From NCBI GenBank assembly GCA_965203795.1, contig OZ241915.1:3286001-3350000 (forward strand): a DNA stretch of 64,000 nucleotides, read 5' to 3'. Position numbers and translations under genes: made by a program. The stretch comes from CBDBBY01 sp965203795. Lineage in GTDB: Bacteria; Pseudomonadota; Alphaproteobacteria; Rhodobacterales; Rhodobacteraceae. The notes under the pieces are model-generated. The model saw only the letters and a program-made list of their open reading frames with translations. It was not told the origin of the DNA and did no database searches. Below, one piece after another: positions 46,810-55,948 of the stretch. Each line of letters starts with the position of its first letter. Position 1 is the first letter of the stretch.

Positions 46810-46819
46810 TGGCTACCCC

Positions 46820-47992
46820 CTAATGAACCAGTGTCTTGCGGACTTTCTCCAGCCCGCTCCGCAATTGATCTTCCGGGGCGCAGAGAGCCACCCGGATTCG
46901 ATCCTGCCCCGGATTCACGCCGTCTACTTCCCGCGCGAGATAGCTGCCGGGAAGCACCCGGACGCCGTCCTCCTGCCAAAGCTGCAGCGCGGTCGCCTCG
47001 CCGTCAGCGACCGGGAGCCAAAGGAAGAAACCCGCTTCCGGCGTGCTGCATCCCTCAGCTTCGGCGAAAATCTCGTCGGCCAAGGCGTATTTCCGGCGGT
47101 ACCGCTCCCTGCTCTCCGCAACGTGGCTCTCTTCGCGCCATGCCCTTTCCGCAGCCATCTGGAGAGGAATCGGAAGTGAAGCGCCGTTGTATCCGCGCAG
47201 CCATTTGAACCGCCCGATCGCTTCAGGGCCCGAGCAAATGAAGCCCGACCGGAGGCCAGGCAGGTTCGAACGCTTCGACAGGGAATGGAAGACGACGACC
47301 GTCTCGACATCCGCCCCGGCCGCCTGCAGTGCGCCGGCCGGCGGTTCGCGCCGGTAGATTTCCGAATAGCACTCGTCCGAGAACACCTTGAAATCGTGCT
47401 TCCGGGCCAAGCCGACTAGCTTTTCGAAATAGGCTCGGGACGCGACCGCGCCCTGCGGATTGGACGGGGAGCAAATGAATGCGACGGCCGTCCGGTCAAG
47501 GATTTCCTTCGGAACGCGTTCGAACTCGGGGAGGAAGCCTGTCTCCTCCGCTGCCGACACGTAGACCGGCTCCGCCCCTGCCGCGAGCGCCGCCGCGGCG
47601 TAGACCTGGTAGAACGGATTCGGGATCAGGACGCAGGCCCGGCGGCCATTCTTCCGATCAGGGCAAAGCGCAAGGCAGGCGTTGAACAGCCCTTCCCGCG
47701 TCCCGTTCAGCGCGACGAACTGCGTATCCGGGTCCGCGGAAACGGAATACCGGCGTTCTATCCAGTCGGAGGCGGCGCGAAGCAGGCCGGCTTCGCCGGA
47801 ATTCGAAGGATAACGGCCGAAATCCGATCCATGCTCCAGCACGGCTTCGACAACGCAGGCAGGAAAGGCATGCGTCGGCTCGCCGACGGACAGATCTATC
47901 GGACTCGCGCCAGGCGGTTGATCGCCAAGCAAAGCTCTCAGCCGCGCGAACGGGTACTCCGGCAGTTCCGAAAACCGCTCCAAACCAATCAT
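46820..47992 (-). CDS. dapC: Class I/II PLP aminotransferase, succinyldiaminopimelate transaminase-like
   Basis: 390 residues. DLSVGEPTHAFP near the start, substrate loop GRYPSNSG, SPSNPQGAV, and the PLP lysine in FHSLSKRSNLPGLRSGF. This resembles the DapC group, which transaminates N-succinyl-2-amino-6-oxopimelate in lysine and peptidoglycan synthesis; aspartate-semialdehyde dehydrogenase of the same route is at 61998. Other class I aminotransferases cannot be excluded. It is the first gene of the aminotransferase-ftsK-lolA run. Confidence 0.8.
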   Translation of the reverse strand: MIGLERFSELPEYPFARLRALLGDQPPGASPIDLSVGEPTHAFPACVVEAVLEHGSDFGRYPSNSGEAGLLRAASDWIERRYSVSADPDTQFVALNGTREGLFNACLALCPDRKNGRRACVLIPNPFYQVYAAAALAAGAEPVYVSAAEETGFLPEFERVPKEILDRTAVAFICSPSNPQGAVASRAYFEKLVGLARKHDFKVFSDECYSEIYRREPPAGALQAAGADVETVVVFHSLSKRSNLPGLRSGFICSGPEAIGRFKWLRGYNGASLPIPLQMAAERAWREESHVAESRERYRRKYALADEIFAEAEGCSTPEAGFFLWLPVADGEATALQLWQEDGVRVLPGSYLAREVDGVNPGQDRIRVALCAPEDQLRSGLEKVRKTLVH

Positions 47993-48142
47993 TCCTGCCT
48001 CTACGTCCGGGGTCGTGACGCCCCGTTATGGCCGGAACGCTAACTTCAATCGCCCAAGCCGTCCAGCCGAGGCGGCGCGGCCGGTTGATCCGCTCAGGGC
48101 GATTGTGTCATTTCTGCAATCCGCGGCGCGGAAAGGTCGCCG

Positions 48143-49477
48143 CTATCCGGCCCGACCGGTTTCCAAAGCCTTTCCGAGCCTGAGCAGCTTCGCTTCTTCG
48201 AACGGTTTCCCCAGCAGCATAACGCCGACGGACGGAACGCCTGTCGGCAATGTCAGGGCGGGCAGCTCCATCATGTTGGCGATTCTGGTGTTCCTTCCTG
48301 CCAGCCGGTTGTTTCGCCCGTAGTAGGCGCGGTCTGAAAGCAGACGCCTCGTCTCCGGCGGAAGGATGGGGGAAGTGGGAATCGCCACCGCATCGAATCC
48401 AGCCGCTGCGGACCGGAAGTCCGCGCGCAGCTCTTCGAGCTTTTGCCAAGCTTGCGCGAAGTCCTTTCCGGAAAACTCCTTGCCGCTCTGAATGCGGTCT
48501 CGGATTTCGACGAACATCACGTCCGGCGACGCTTTGATCGCCTCCGACCAGACGGAATAGGCTTCGACGCCGTAGAGGCATGCCGACAGCTTTTCCGCCG
48601 CAGCGACGGCCGGAATGCGCGCCGGAACGAGGACGGCTCCCGCGGATCGCATGCGCGCGGCGGCCAATTCGAATCCCTCGGCGCAGCGGTCGTCCAGCCC
48701 GTCGAACGCCACCGTTTCGAGGACGAGGATCCGGACGCCGTCCAGCCGCGCGCCTTCAAGGTCCGGCGGGCGCGTTCCCGCGAGCGCCGAAAGCATCGCA
48801 GCGGCATCCTCCACGCATTTCACGATGGGTCCCGCGGTATCGAATCGCGGGCACAGCGGAACGACTCCGCCGAGGGGGATCAGCCCATGCGTCGTCTTCA
48901 GCCCGACAAGGTCGTTCCACGCCGCGGGAATCCGAACCGAGCCGCCGGTGTCCGATCCGACGGCAGCCGAAGCGAGGCCGAATGCGACGGATGCCGCCGC
49001 GCCCGACGACGATCCGCCCGGAGCAAGCCCGCTGCCGTTGATGCAGGGCGGCGTCGCGGTGATCGGGTTGAGGCCGAGCGCCGAATACGCAAGTTCGGTC
49101 AAGTGGGTTTTGCCTAGGCAGACCAGACCCGAGGACGCGGCAATGCGCAGCGCCCCGGCGTTCGATTCGGGAACCCTTCCGCGCAGAAGCCGCGAGCCTG
49201 CTTCGGTTTCCGTGCCCGCGGTGTCGAACAGGTCCTTCCACGACACCGGCACGCCGTCGAGCAGCGAAAGGCGGCGGCCGATTCTGGCGCGGCGGGCGGC
49301 GGCTTCGGCTTCGGCGACAGCCCTTTCCTTCGTCAGGCGGGCATAGACGGCCGGCGTGACGTCGCTGCCTTCGATCGCCGCGAAGTAGCGGTCGAGCAAC
49401 TCCGAGGGGTCGATTTCGCCGCGCCCGATCGCCCGGCCCTGCTCGCACGCGGTAAGGTTCAGCCAGTCTTCGCTCAA
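48143..49477 (-). CDS. Amidase-signature family hydrolase (TTG start)
   Basis: 444 residues. The frame is longer, but the TTG at 49477 has CAGGAG eight bases upstream and gives the usual N-terminus (SEDWLNLTACEQGRAI). The Ser-cisSer-Lys triad is present: lysine in PVSWKDLFDTAG, glycine/serine loop GGSSSGAAASVA and the catalytic serine in GSDTGGSVRIPAAW. Substrate unknown; no GatB or GatC is nearby, so the tRNA amidotransferase role is unlikely. Confidence 0.87.
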   Translation of the reverse strand: MSEDWLNLTACEQGRAIGRGEIDPSELLDRYFAAIEGSDVTPAVYARLTKERAVAEAEAAARRARIGRRLSLLDGVPVSWKDLFDTAGTETEAGSRLLRGRVPESNAGALRIAASSGLVCLGKTHLTELAYSALGLNPITATPPCINGSGLAPGGSSSGAAASVAFGLASAAVGSDTGGSVRIPAAWNDLVGLKTTHGLIPLGGVVPLCPRFDTAGPIVKCVEDAAAMLSALAGTRPPDLEGARLDGVRILVLETVAFDGLDDRCAEGFELAAARMRSAGAVLVPARIPAVAAAEKLSACLYGVEAYSVWSEAIKASPDVMFVEIRDRIQSGKEFSGKDFAQAWQKLEELRADFRSAAAGFDAVAIPTSPILPPETRRLLSDRAYYGRNNRLAGRNTRIANMMELPALTLPTGVPSVGVMLLGKPFEEAKLLRLGKALETGRAG

Positions 49478-49555
49478 TTCTCTGCTCCTGGAACGCGCGG
49501 CGGTTCGCGACGCGGCGTGCTTGGACAAGTCCCGGCAATTCCGCATATTTGCAAG

Positions 49556-50785
49556 ATGAATCCAGACTTCAACGTTGTCGTTTCGGGCGCAGGAGCGGTC
49601 GGGGCCGCCTTGGCGCTCGCGCTCGCCCGGCAAGGAATGCGGGTCGCCGTTGTCGACAGCGCCGCCAATGGACGAAAAGAATCCGGCGGCATCGACGACG
49701 GCCGCGCGTTCGCGCTGTCCGTTTCGTCGTGCCGGTTCCTTGAGTGGCTAGGCTTCCGAGGGCTGCTTGAGGAGCACGGGCAGGCGATCAGATCGGTCGC
49801 GGTTTCCGAAGGGCATCCGGGGCGGGGCGCGGGGCCGGGAGCCTTGGTGTTCGAACCCGACCTTATCGCGGAGGACAGTTTCGGCCGCATCCTTCCTGCG
49901 CATCGCCTCGGTTCGGTGCTGTCGCGCAGCTTGGCGGGCAATGGCGCCGTATCGGTGTTCGCGTCTGCTCGCGTCGCGGGGCTCGAGCGCGGAGCGGCAT
50001 CCGTCAGGGTTTTTCTCGACGACGGGCGCGAGCTCAGCGGCTCGGTTCTCGCCGGCTGCGACGGGAGGGACGGCCTGGCGGCGGGCGTCGCAGGCATCCA
50101 GCGCACGCGCAAGGACTACAGGCAGTCGGCGCTGGTGTTCGCGGTCGAGCACGAGCGCGAACACGAAGGACGAGCGCACCAGTTCTTCATGCCGACCGGA
50201 CCGATCGCCATCCTGCCGATGCTCCGCAACTTTTCCTCTGTCGTCTGGACGGAAGCCGCGGACACTGCGGATTGGCTTTCGTCGCTGGAGGACGCGGATT
50301 TCCTGAGCCAGCTCCGTCCGCGTTTCGGCGAATTCCTCGGCGATCTGGAATTGGCCGGCAAGCGGCTTCTTTGGCCTTTGCGGCTTTCGCTGGCCGAGTC
50401 CGTCGCGGCCGACCGCATCGCTCTCGCGGGAGACGCGGCCCACGGGATTCATCCGCTGGCCGGCCAAGGGCTGAATCTCGGGTTCCGCGACGCGGCGGCC
50501 CTTGCGGAGATTCTCGCCGCCGCCGCGCGGCGCGGAGAGGATATCGGTAGATCGGACGTGCTCGAGCGCTACCAGCGCCAAAGGCGTTTCGACATCGCCT
50601 CGATGGCGGCGGCGACCGACGCCTTCAATTTCCTTTTTTCGGCGGACGCCGGCCTGTTCCGACTCGGCCGCCTCGCCGGAATGTCCGCGCTGAAGCAATC
50701 CGCCTGGATGAGGCAGGCGCTGCTGCGCGAGGCGGCGGGACTCGCGGGCCGGGTTCCCGGACCGATGAGCGGCATGCCCGCATGA
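49556..50785 (+). CDS. ubiH: UbiH/UbiF/COQ6-family FAD monooxygenase
   Basis: 409 residues from the ATG at 49556. FAD-binding GAGAVGAALALALA at the N-terminus, a DG motif (AGCDGRDG) in the middle and AGDAAHGIHPLAGQGLNLGF near residue 290, the full set for ubiquinone ring hydroxylases. Which ring carbon it hydroxylates (UbiH, UbiF, UbiL, UbiM) cannot be told. It is divergent from the amidase. Confidence 0.88.
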   Translation: MNPDFNVVVSGAGAVGAALALALARQGMRVAVVDSAANGRKESGGIDDGRAFALSVSSCRFLEWLGFRGLLEEHGQAIRSVAVSEGHPGRGAGPGALVFEPDLIAEDSFGRILPAHRLGSVLSRSLAGNGAVSVFASARVAGLERGAASVRVFLDDGRELSGSVLAGCDGRDGLAAGVAGIQRTRKDYRQSALVFAVEHEREHEGRAHQFFMPTGPIAILPMLRNFSSVVWTEAADTADWLSSLEDADFLSQLRPRFGEFLGDLELAGKRLLWPLRLSLAESVAADRIALAGDAAHGIHPLAGQGLNLGFRDAAALAEILAAAARRGEDIGRSDVLERYQRQRRFDIASMAAATDAFNFLFSADAGLFRLGRLAGMSALKQSAWMRQALLREAAGLAGRVPGPMSGMPA

Positions 50786-50794
50786 GGCCGCCCC

Positions 50795-50977
50795 TCAGTC
50801 CAGCTGTCGGGCCTCGTCCACCAGCATGATCGGAATTCCGTTCCGGATCGGAAACGCGAGCCGGGCCGATCGGGAAACGAGCTCCTGCCGGTCCTTGTCG
50901 TAGGTCAGCTGGGCACGGGTGACCGGGCAGACGAGCGCTTCCAGCATGCGGCGGTCGAATTCGGGCTCGTCGCTCAT
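50795..50977 (-). CDS. Trm112-family zinc-ribbon protein (UPF0434)
   Basis: 60 residues: MLEALVCPVTRAQLTYDKDR, LVSRSARLAFPIRNGIPIML, the YcaR/Trm112 pattern. In bacteria these small proteins often activate methyltransferases. The second cysteine pair is missing here, as in many bacterial members. Its ATG overlaps the stop of the LON-domain gene (ATGA). Confidence 0.87.
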   Translation of the reverse strand: MSDEPEFDRRMLEALVCPVTRAQLTYDKDRQELVSRSARLAFPIRNGIPIMLVDEARQLD

Positions 50978-51621
50978 TGCAGCGTCTGCCGGTGCGGGCC
51001 TTTCCCGATGGCCATCCGCATCAGGATCTCAAGCGCTTCCCTGCGTTCCCGGAGCGTTCGCGACTCAAGCAGCGCCTGCTTGTCGTTCGAGTCGAATCGC
51101 GCCGCCATCGCCATGGTGTTGACGATCGTCTCGGCATCCACGGACTGAAGCTTCCTCTCGCCGTAGTCGCGGTCGCTCAAATCCATGTATTGGAACAGAA
51201 GCCCGATGAAATTCTCCCGGTTGAAGCTGCGGTCGCTTTCAGCCTCGCCCAGATCCGCTTCGAACTCGGACCATTCTATCCGCCCCTTCTTGTAAGGGGT
51301 GAAGCCCGACTGGACGCCCGCGAGCCTGAAGCGCGCGACGCCGGTGAGCGCGACGAGATACCGGCCGTCCGAGGACTCGGAAAACCCGGTGACGCGGCCG
51401 GCGCAGCCGACCTGGTGCAGCCCTTCGCCGTCGTCATCGGAGATCGGCTGGATGATGCCGACAAGGCGGCTGCTGGATTTCAGCAGGTCGTCGAACATGA
51501 CCAGGTAGCGGGGCTCGAAGATGTTCAGCGGCAGGTGGATCCGCGGCAGCAGGATCACTCCGGAGAGGGGAAACAGCGGAATCTCCTCCGGCAGATCCGC
51601 CAGCGTGTACTTTCCGTCCAT
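50974..51621 (-). CDS. LON substrate-binding domain protein
   Basis: 215 residues from the ATG at 51621. The N-terminal Lon domain is clear: IPLFPLSGVILLPRIHLPLN, IFEPRYLVMFDD, GCAGRVTGF. There is no ATPase or protease part, so it is the free-standing type found between thioredoxin and Trm112 in alphaproteobacteria. Role uncertain. Confidence 0.88.
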   Translation of the reverse strand: MDGKYTLADLPEEIPLFPLSGVILLPRIHLPLNIFEPRYLVMFDDLLKSSSRLVGIIQPISDDDGEGLHQVGCAGRVTGFSESSDGRYLVALTGVARFRLAGVQSGFTPYKKGRIEWSEFEADLGEAESDRSFNRENFIGLLFQYMDLSDRDYGERKLQSVDAETIVNTMAMAARFDSNDKQALLESRTLRERREALEILMRMAIGKGPHRQTLQ

Positions 51622-51653
51622 CCGGGCCGCGATTCCCTGTTCCGTGCCGGGAG

Positions 51654-52550
51654 CTACGAATACACCAGCGAGGAAAGCCTTCGTCGGCCCTTGAGCGCGA
51701 CCGGATCGCCGGGCTTCAGCGAATCGAAGATCCGCAGCAGCAGCTTGCGCGCCGCGTCGTCCTCCCACTCGCGGTCCCGCCGGAAGAGCTCGAGAAGCTC
51801 GTCGATCGCCTCCTCGGTCATGCCCGCCGCGTGCAGCGCGGCGGCGAGATCGTACCGGGAGCGGTGGTCGTCGGGGTCCGCCTCCAGCTTTCGCCTCAGC
51901 GGCGCGGCAGGCCCCGCCGACGCGGCCTGTTTCGCAAGCTCGACCGCAGCGCGCGCCGACACGATGTCCTTGTCGTTCGACATCTTCTCCGGGGCCGTGC
52001 CGAGAAGCCCCTCGGCGCGGTCGATCTCCCCAAGCGCCAAATTCGCGCGGACCAGCCCGGCGAACGCGGCCGCGCTGTCCTGCGACCGGCCGAGGATCTG
52101 CGCGTACAATTGGGCGGCTTCGACCGCGGCGCCGTTCCGCAGCAGCTCGTCCGCGCGCTCAAGCGCACCGTCGTCAGCTTGAAGGCCGGCATCCGGCGCC
52201 AGCCGCGCGATGAACTCCTTGAGCTCGGAGGCCGTCCGGGCGCCGACCATGCCGTCCACGGGCCTCCCGTCCTTGAACGCGAACACCGCCGGAATGGATT
52301 GCACGCCCAGCTGAGCTGCGATCCGCTGGCTCGAATCCACGTCGATCTTGACCAGCCGCACTGCGCCGCCGACGCTTCTGACCGAACGCTCGAGATCCGG
52401 GCCGAACGTCTTGCAAGGGCCGCACCAGTCGGCGCGGAAATAAACGATGACCGGAACGTCGGTGCTGCCCTCAATGACATCGCGGAGGAATGTCGCTTCC
52501 GAGCCTTCAACGACGGGACCTGCGGCCGAAGATCCGTTTCCGCTCATCAT
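51654..52550 (-). CDS. ybbN: Thioredoxin with TPR tail (YbbN/CnoX-like co-chaperone)
   Basis: 298 residues from the ATG at 52550 (52547 is equally possible). Thioredoxin fold with active site WCGPCK and cis-proline in SIPAVFAFKDG, then about 170 residues of TPR-like helices (AAAFAGLVRANLALGEIDRA). In contrast to E. coli YbbN, whose site is SxxC, this one keeps CGPC, as CnoX relatives in alphaproteobacteria do. It protects proteins from oxidation and hands them to chaperones. Confidence 0.88.
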   Translation of the reverse strand: MMSGNGSSAAGPVVEGSEATFLRDVIEGSTDVPVIVYFRADWCGPCKTFGPDLERSVRSVGGAVRLVKIDVDSSQRIAAQLGVQSIPAVFAFKDGRPVDGMVGARTASELKEFIARLAPDAGLQADDGALERADELLRNGAAVEAAQLYAQILGRSQDSAAAFAGLVRANLALGEIDRAEGLLGTAPEKMSNDKDIVSARAAVELAKQAASAGPAAPLRRKLEADPDDHRSRYDLAAALHAAGMTEEAIDELLELFRRDREWEDDAARKLLLRIFDSLKPGDPVALKGRRRLSSLVYS

Positions 52551-52617
52551 GGCATGCGTCCTGCCGCAAAAGTCGCAGGCGAAATATATGGTCGGACGCG
52601 CGAAATTGCCAAGTGCG

Positions 52618-53406
52618 TCACAGCGCGAATTCGGCAAAAACCGGAGCGTGATCCGATGGGCGGGGCCAGCCTCTCACGCTCCGCAGGATTCGCGGAGTGC
52701 CGCGCGATTCGGCCAGATCAGGCGTCGCCCAGATGTGGTCGAGCCTGCGTCCGCGGTCGGACGCACTCCAGTCCCGGGCTCGGTAGGACCACCATGAGTA
52801 CAGCTTCCCGTCGGGAATGCCTTTCCGAACGACGTCGATCCAAGGTCCGGCCTCGATGATCCGGTTCAGCCGCTCAACCTCGACCGGCGTGTGGCTGACC
52901 ACGGTCAGAAGCTGCTTGTGGGACCATACGTCGTGCTCCAGCGGCGCCACATTCAAGTCTCCGACCAGGATGGTCCGCCGCAGCACTTGAGGACCGCACC
53001 AATCCGCCATGGCTTCGAGGAAATCGAGCTTGTCGGCGAATTTAGGGTTCTCGTCGCGATCGGGAATGTCGCCGCCAGCCGGAACGTAGAAGTTCTCGAT
53101 GGCGACTCCGTTTTCGAGGCGGACGGAGACATGCCGCGCTTCGCCGTTTCCCAGCACGTCCCTGCATTCCGTTTCCGCGATCGGAAGGCGGGAGAGGATC
53201 GCGACTCCGTTGTAGCTCTTCTGTCCCCGGATGGCCGCATGCGGATAGCCGAGCTCGGCGAATTCGCCTGCGGGAACGAGGTCCGTCGGCGATTTCAGCT
53301 CCTGCAGGCAAAGCACGTCGGGCTTTTCCTCCTGAAGCAGCCTTCCGACGATGTCCGCCCTGAGGCGCACCGAATTGATGTTCCATGTCGCGACGGTGAA
53401 CGGCAT
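52618..53406 (-). CDS. xthA: Exodeoxyribonuclease III
   Basis: 262 residues from the ATG at 53406. Complete exonuclease III motif set: TWNINSVRLR, LCLQELKS, NFYVPAGGD, GDLNVAPLEHDVW and the final SDHAPVFAEF. It removes nucleotides from 3' ends and cuts at abasic sites in base-excision repair. Confidence 0.94.
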   Translation of the reverse strand: MPFTVATWNINSVRLRADIVGRLLQEEKPDVLCLQELKSPTDLVPAGEFAELGYPHAAIRGQKSYNGVAILSRLPIAETECRDVLGNGEARHVSVRLENGVAIENFYVPAGGDIPDRDENPKFADKLDFLEAMADWCGPQVLRRTILVGDLNVAPLEHDVWSHKQLLTVVSHTPVEVERLNRIIEAGPWIDVVRKGIPDGKLYSWWSYRARDWSASDRGRRLDHIWATPDLAESRGTPRILRSVRGWPRPSDHAPVFAEFAL

Positions 53407-53466
53407 CAGATGCGCCTGCGCGAATCCGGCTCGCGAGCCGAGCAAGCCCGGCCGAAGCGGGACGGT

Positions 53467-54132
53467 TCAGACCGCAAGCCGGTATCCGCCCTTGTCGGTC
53501 AGCAAATGCTCAGGATTTCCGGGGTCGCGCTCGAGCTTCTGCCGGAGCGCGTAGATATGCGTCTGAAGAGTCCGCGAGGATGCCGATTCATGGTAGCCCC
53601 ATACGTCGGCCATCAGGTCCCTGCTGGTCGCGAACCCCCTTGGGGATTTCTCTAGCAGCAGCAGAATGGAAAGCTCCTTTTCGGTGAGCGCCGCAACCCG
53701 CCCGTCCGGCGTCCGGCAGGTCCGTTCGGCAGGATTCACGATCAGCGGGCCCAAGCGGACGCTTTCAGGGCCCGTCCGCGCCTTCCTGGCTTGGCACTCG
53801 CCGATGAACGCGGCCAGTTCCTTGATCCTGAACGGCTTTCTGAAGGCTTTCGCCCCGTCGGCCGTCTGCTCGGCATCGGCCGGGGCAAGTTCAATGCAAA
53901 CCGCATCGGATTTTTCGGCAGCGCGCCGGATCTTCGCCGCATCCGGCGGAGCAAGCGAGGCCGCGTCCAATAGGACCAAATCGAACCGGCCGCCGTCCAG
54001 ATCCGCGGGCTTCCAGCCATCGGCTTTCGCTGCCTCGACCCGGAACCCGTCCGGCTGCTCAAGCAGATCCTTGAGCGCATGCGTTTCGCGCTCGTCGTTG
54101 CAAATGATTTGCAGGGTCGTCTTCGCCAGCAT
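53467..54132 (-). CDS. OmpR-type response regulator with atypical receiver
   Basis: 221 residues from the ATG at 54132; the frame runs further upstream across an IS1595 remnant but that is not coding. The C-terminal winged helix is standard (TEKELSILLLLEKSPRGFAT, SRTLQTHIYALRQKLERDP, KGGYRL). The receiver keeps a candidate phospho-aspartate in VLLDAASL and the lysine in RKPFRI, but the acidic pair is ND rather than DD/ED and the switch Thr/Ser is replaced (ELAPA). No kinase gene is near. It lies 60 bases upstream of xthA on the same strand. Confidence 0.82.
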   Translation of the reverse strand: MLAKTTLQIICNDERETHALKDLLEQPDGFRVEAAKADGWKPADLDGGRFDLVLLDAASLAPPDAAKIRRAAEKSDAVCIELAPADAEQTADGAKAFRKPFRIKELAAFIGECQARKARTGPESVRLGPLIVNPAERTCRTPDGRVAALTEKELSILLLLEKSPRGFATSRDLMADVWGYHESASSRTLQTHIYALRQKLERDPGNPEHLLTDKGGYRLAV

Positions 54133-54254
54133 TCGCCGATTGTTCCCGCCCGGTCGCGAACCTTGCCAGCAGATCCGCGCGACGCTTCCTACCGGCTGCG
54201 GCAGCGGAGTTCCACACCCGGCCCCGGCGGGGTGCATCCCATTTTTTGTGGCCG

Positions 54255-54724
54255 GGCGGCGGCGGACGAGACCTGGATGGGCGGGAAGCGGAGGAACACG
54301 GGCAACGCCAGGCGCCGCCCTCAAGGACCGGGACACCGGGCGAACCGCGGGCCGCGTTCTGGGCGCGGCCAATGCCGAGGAGCTGCGCGGCTTCGTCCGC
54401 GACCATGCCGAGCCGGGGGCGGCGCTGTACGCGGACGACGCCCTCGCCTGCACGGGCCTGTCGGAATACAGCCATGAGGCTGTCAACCAATCGGTCTCCG
54501 AATTCGTTCGCGGCATGGCGCATTCCAACCGCGTCGAAAGCTTCCGGGCCATTCGCAAAAGGGCGCGCCGCGGAACGTTCCGTCACCTATCGGAAAAGCA
54601 TCTCCACCGCTATGTTCTGGAGTTCGCGGCACGCCACAACCTGCGCCCGCGCGGGACACGGCCGCCATCATGGCGGAACTTGCGGCCCGGATGGCCGGAA
54701 AAAGGCCGGCCTGCCGGGAGCTGA
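54255..54724 (+). pseudogene. IS1595-family transposase, C-terminal DDE remnant
   Basis: ADETWMGGKRRNTGNARRR in one frame is followed, after a shift near 54325, by RDTGRTAGRVLGAANAEELR, LYADDALACTGLSEY, VRGMAHSNRVESFRAIRKRA and KHLHRYVLEFAARHN. This is the ISXO2-like catalytic part. The zinc-ribbon half is absent here and only seen at 31334. Inactive. Confidence 0.8.
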
Positions 54725-55038
54725 TCGCGGATTGAGGAAAGAAGCCGCCATGGTCCGGAAAGCGGCCTTGCCGCCTGTGGACGCCCACCCGGCGCGCATT
54801 GCCGAAAGCTTGTTCCCGCGACGGATGGAACAACGCGGCGGCGGGCCCCCGGCCGGAGGCCGCCCAACCGGCTCGCGGTCGCATGGGAAGCGGAGCCGGG
54901 ATGCTCCGTGAACGCGCCGGCCGCAGCGGCATCCCGCGCCCGGCCGTGCAGGAAACGCAATCAAAACAATCGGGAAGGCGGAATGGAGCATCTCCGCGCC
55001 ATGCGGAAGATCGCTGCATAGTCAAGAATATAATCCCC
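54725..55038. other. IS-flank debris, no gene
   Basis: About 310 bases after the IS1595 remnant with only shadow frames. Nothing identified. Confidence 0.35.
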
Positions 55039-55115
55039 ATTTGATGGCAAGCAGGGCGTTCGCACCTGCTTTTGACCAGCGGGTGCCCCGTGAGACCAAA
55101 ATTTAGGACGCACCC
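55039..55115 (+). repeat. Copy A of a 75-bp repeat related to the 56-kb MITE
   Basis: ATTTGATGGCAAGCAGGGCG through to GGACGCACCC repeats most of 55994-56065 with a five-base indel and a few substitutions. Its outer end, read inward, is GGGTGCGTCCTAAATTTTGG, the same tip as the MITE. So the coiled-coil gene at 55211-55897 lies between two direct copies. Confidence 0.7.
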
Positions 55116-55210
55116 AAGAAGTTCCGTTGATGCCTCAAATTAAGGCGGGTCGAGGTGCCGCATTCCGGGCTGCTGAATCCCTTGCGCTGGATCAAATAAC
55201 CACCCCCCGG

Positions 55211-55897
55211 CTACCGTCGAGGCGTTTCCCCTCTCGCCGCGTCCGATGGAATATTCTCGAGCAATGTCGCTAACGATGTTTCGACCTTAACCATCCGCTC
55301 CTCGAATGTCGTGCCGACATCGTCGAATCGGTTCTCCACGTAGCCCCTAAATTCAGAGATGCGCTCTTGGGCGTCCTTGATCCGCTCTTGGGTAGTCCCG
55401 ATCTGCGACCGGACGCCCCCGATCTGTGATCGGTTAGTCTCGATCTGCGACCGGATGCCCTCGATCTGCGACCGGATGCCCTCGATCTGCGACCGGATGC
55501 CCTCGATCTGCGACCGGACGCCCTCGATCTGCGATCGGTTAGTCTCGATCTGCGATCGGATGCCCTCGATCTGCGACCGGACGCTCTCGATCTGCAATTG
55601 GGTAGCCTCGTGCGTAGTCTCGATCTGCGACCGGATGCCCTCGATCAGCGATTGGGTAGCCTCGTGGTTAGTCTCGATCTGCGACTGGATGCCCCCGATC
55701 AGCGATTGGACAATTATTACGACCAACGCAGCCGTGGCGATAGCTGTTCCAATTGCAGTCAAGACAATGATTACGTTGGATGACGTAGGACTACGGCCAG
55801 CGTCGGTTTCAGAGCGTCCGGGCTTACGGATTTCCGCAGCGGGCGTGCTTTCCGATTCGCTTGCCTGCGGTTGATCTATTGGCGAAGAATGGGCCAT
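55211..55897 (-). CDS. Single-pass membrane protein with heptad-repeat coiled coil
   Basis: 228 residues from the ATG at 55897. Polar N-terminus (about 40 residues), one membrane helix (NVIIVLTAIGTAIATAALVV), then about 110 residues of a seven-residue repeat IEGIRSQ with variants IETNRSQ and IGGVRSQ. Isoleucine/valine at positions 1 and 4 of each heptad gives an unbroken coiled coil, so an oligomeric rod outside or inside the membrane is expected. The tail has VENRFDDVGTTFEERM and VKVETSLATLLENI. Function unknown. A relative with the same layout is at 60578-61042. Repeat number may vary between strains. Confidence 0.72.
   Translation of the reverse strand: MAHSSPIDQPQASESESTPAAEIRKPGRSETDAGRSPTSSNVIIVLTAIGTAIATAALVVIIVQSLIGGIQSQIETNHEATQSLIEGIRSQIETTHEATQLQIESVRSQIEGIRSQIETNRSQIEGVRSQIEGIRSQIEGIRSQIEGIRSQIETNRSQIGGVRSQIGTTQERIKDAQERISEFRGYVENRFDDVGTTFEERMVKVETSLATLLENIPSDAARGETPRR
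55398..55706. repeat. 21-bp tandem repeat (coding minisatellite)
   Basis: Units of the type CGATCTGCGACCGGATGCCC T recur about fourteen times in phase with the reading frame; three central units are identical. Each unit encodes one heptad. Slippage would change coil length by whole heptads without breaking the frame. No spacers, so it is not a CRISPR array. Confidence 0.85.
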
Positions 55898-55948
55898 AAC
55901 ACCATCATAGTTCCTAAACCTTAGCCAATCAATCAAGCGATTGGGTTC

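Noticed and set aside
55398..55706. CRISPR-like array
   Set aside because: Units are 21 bp, contiguous and in frame with a coiled-coil protein; there are no spacers and no cas genes.
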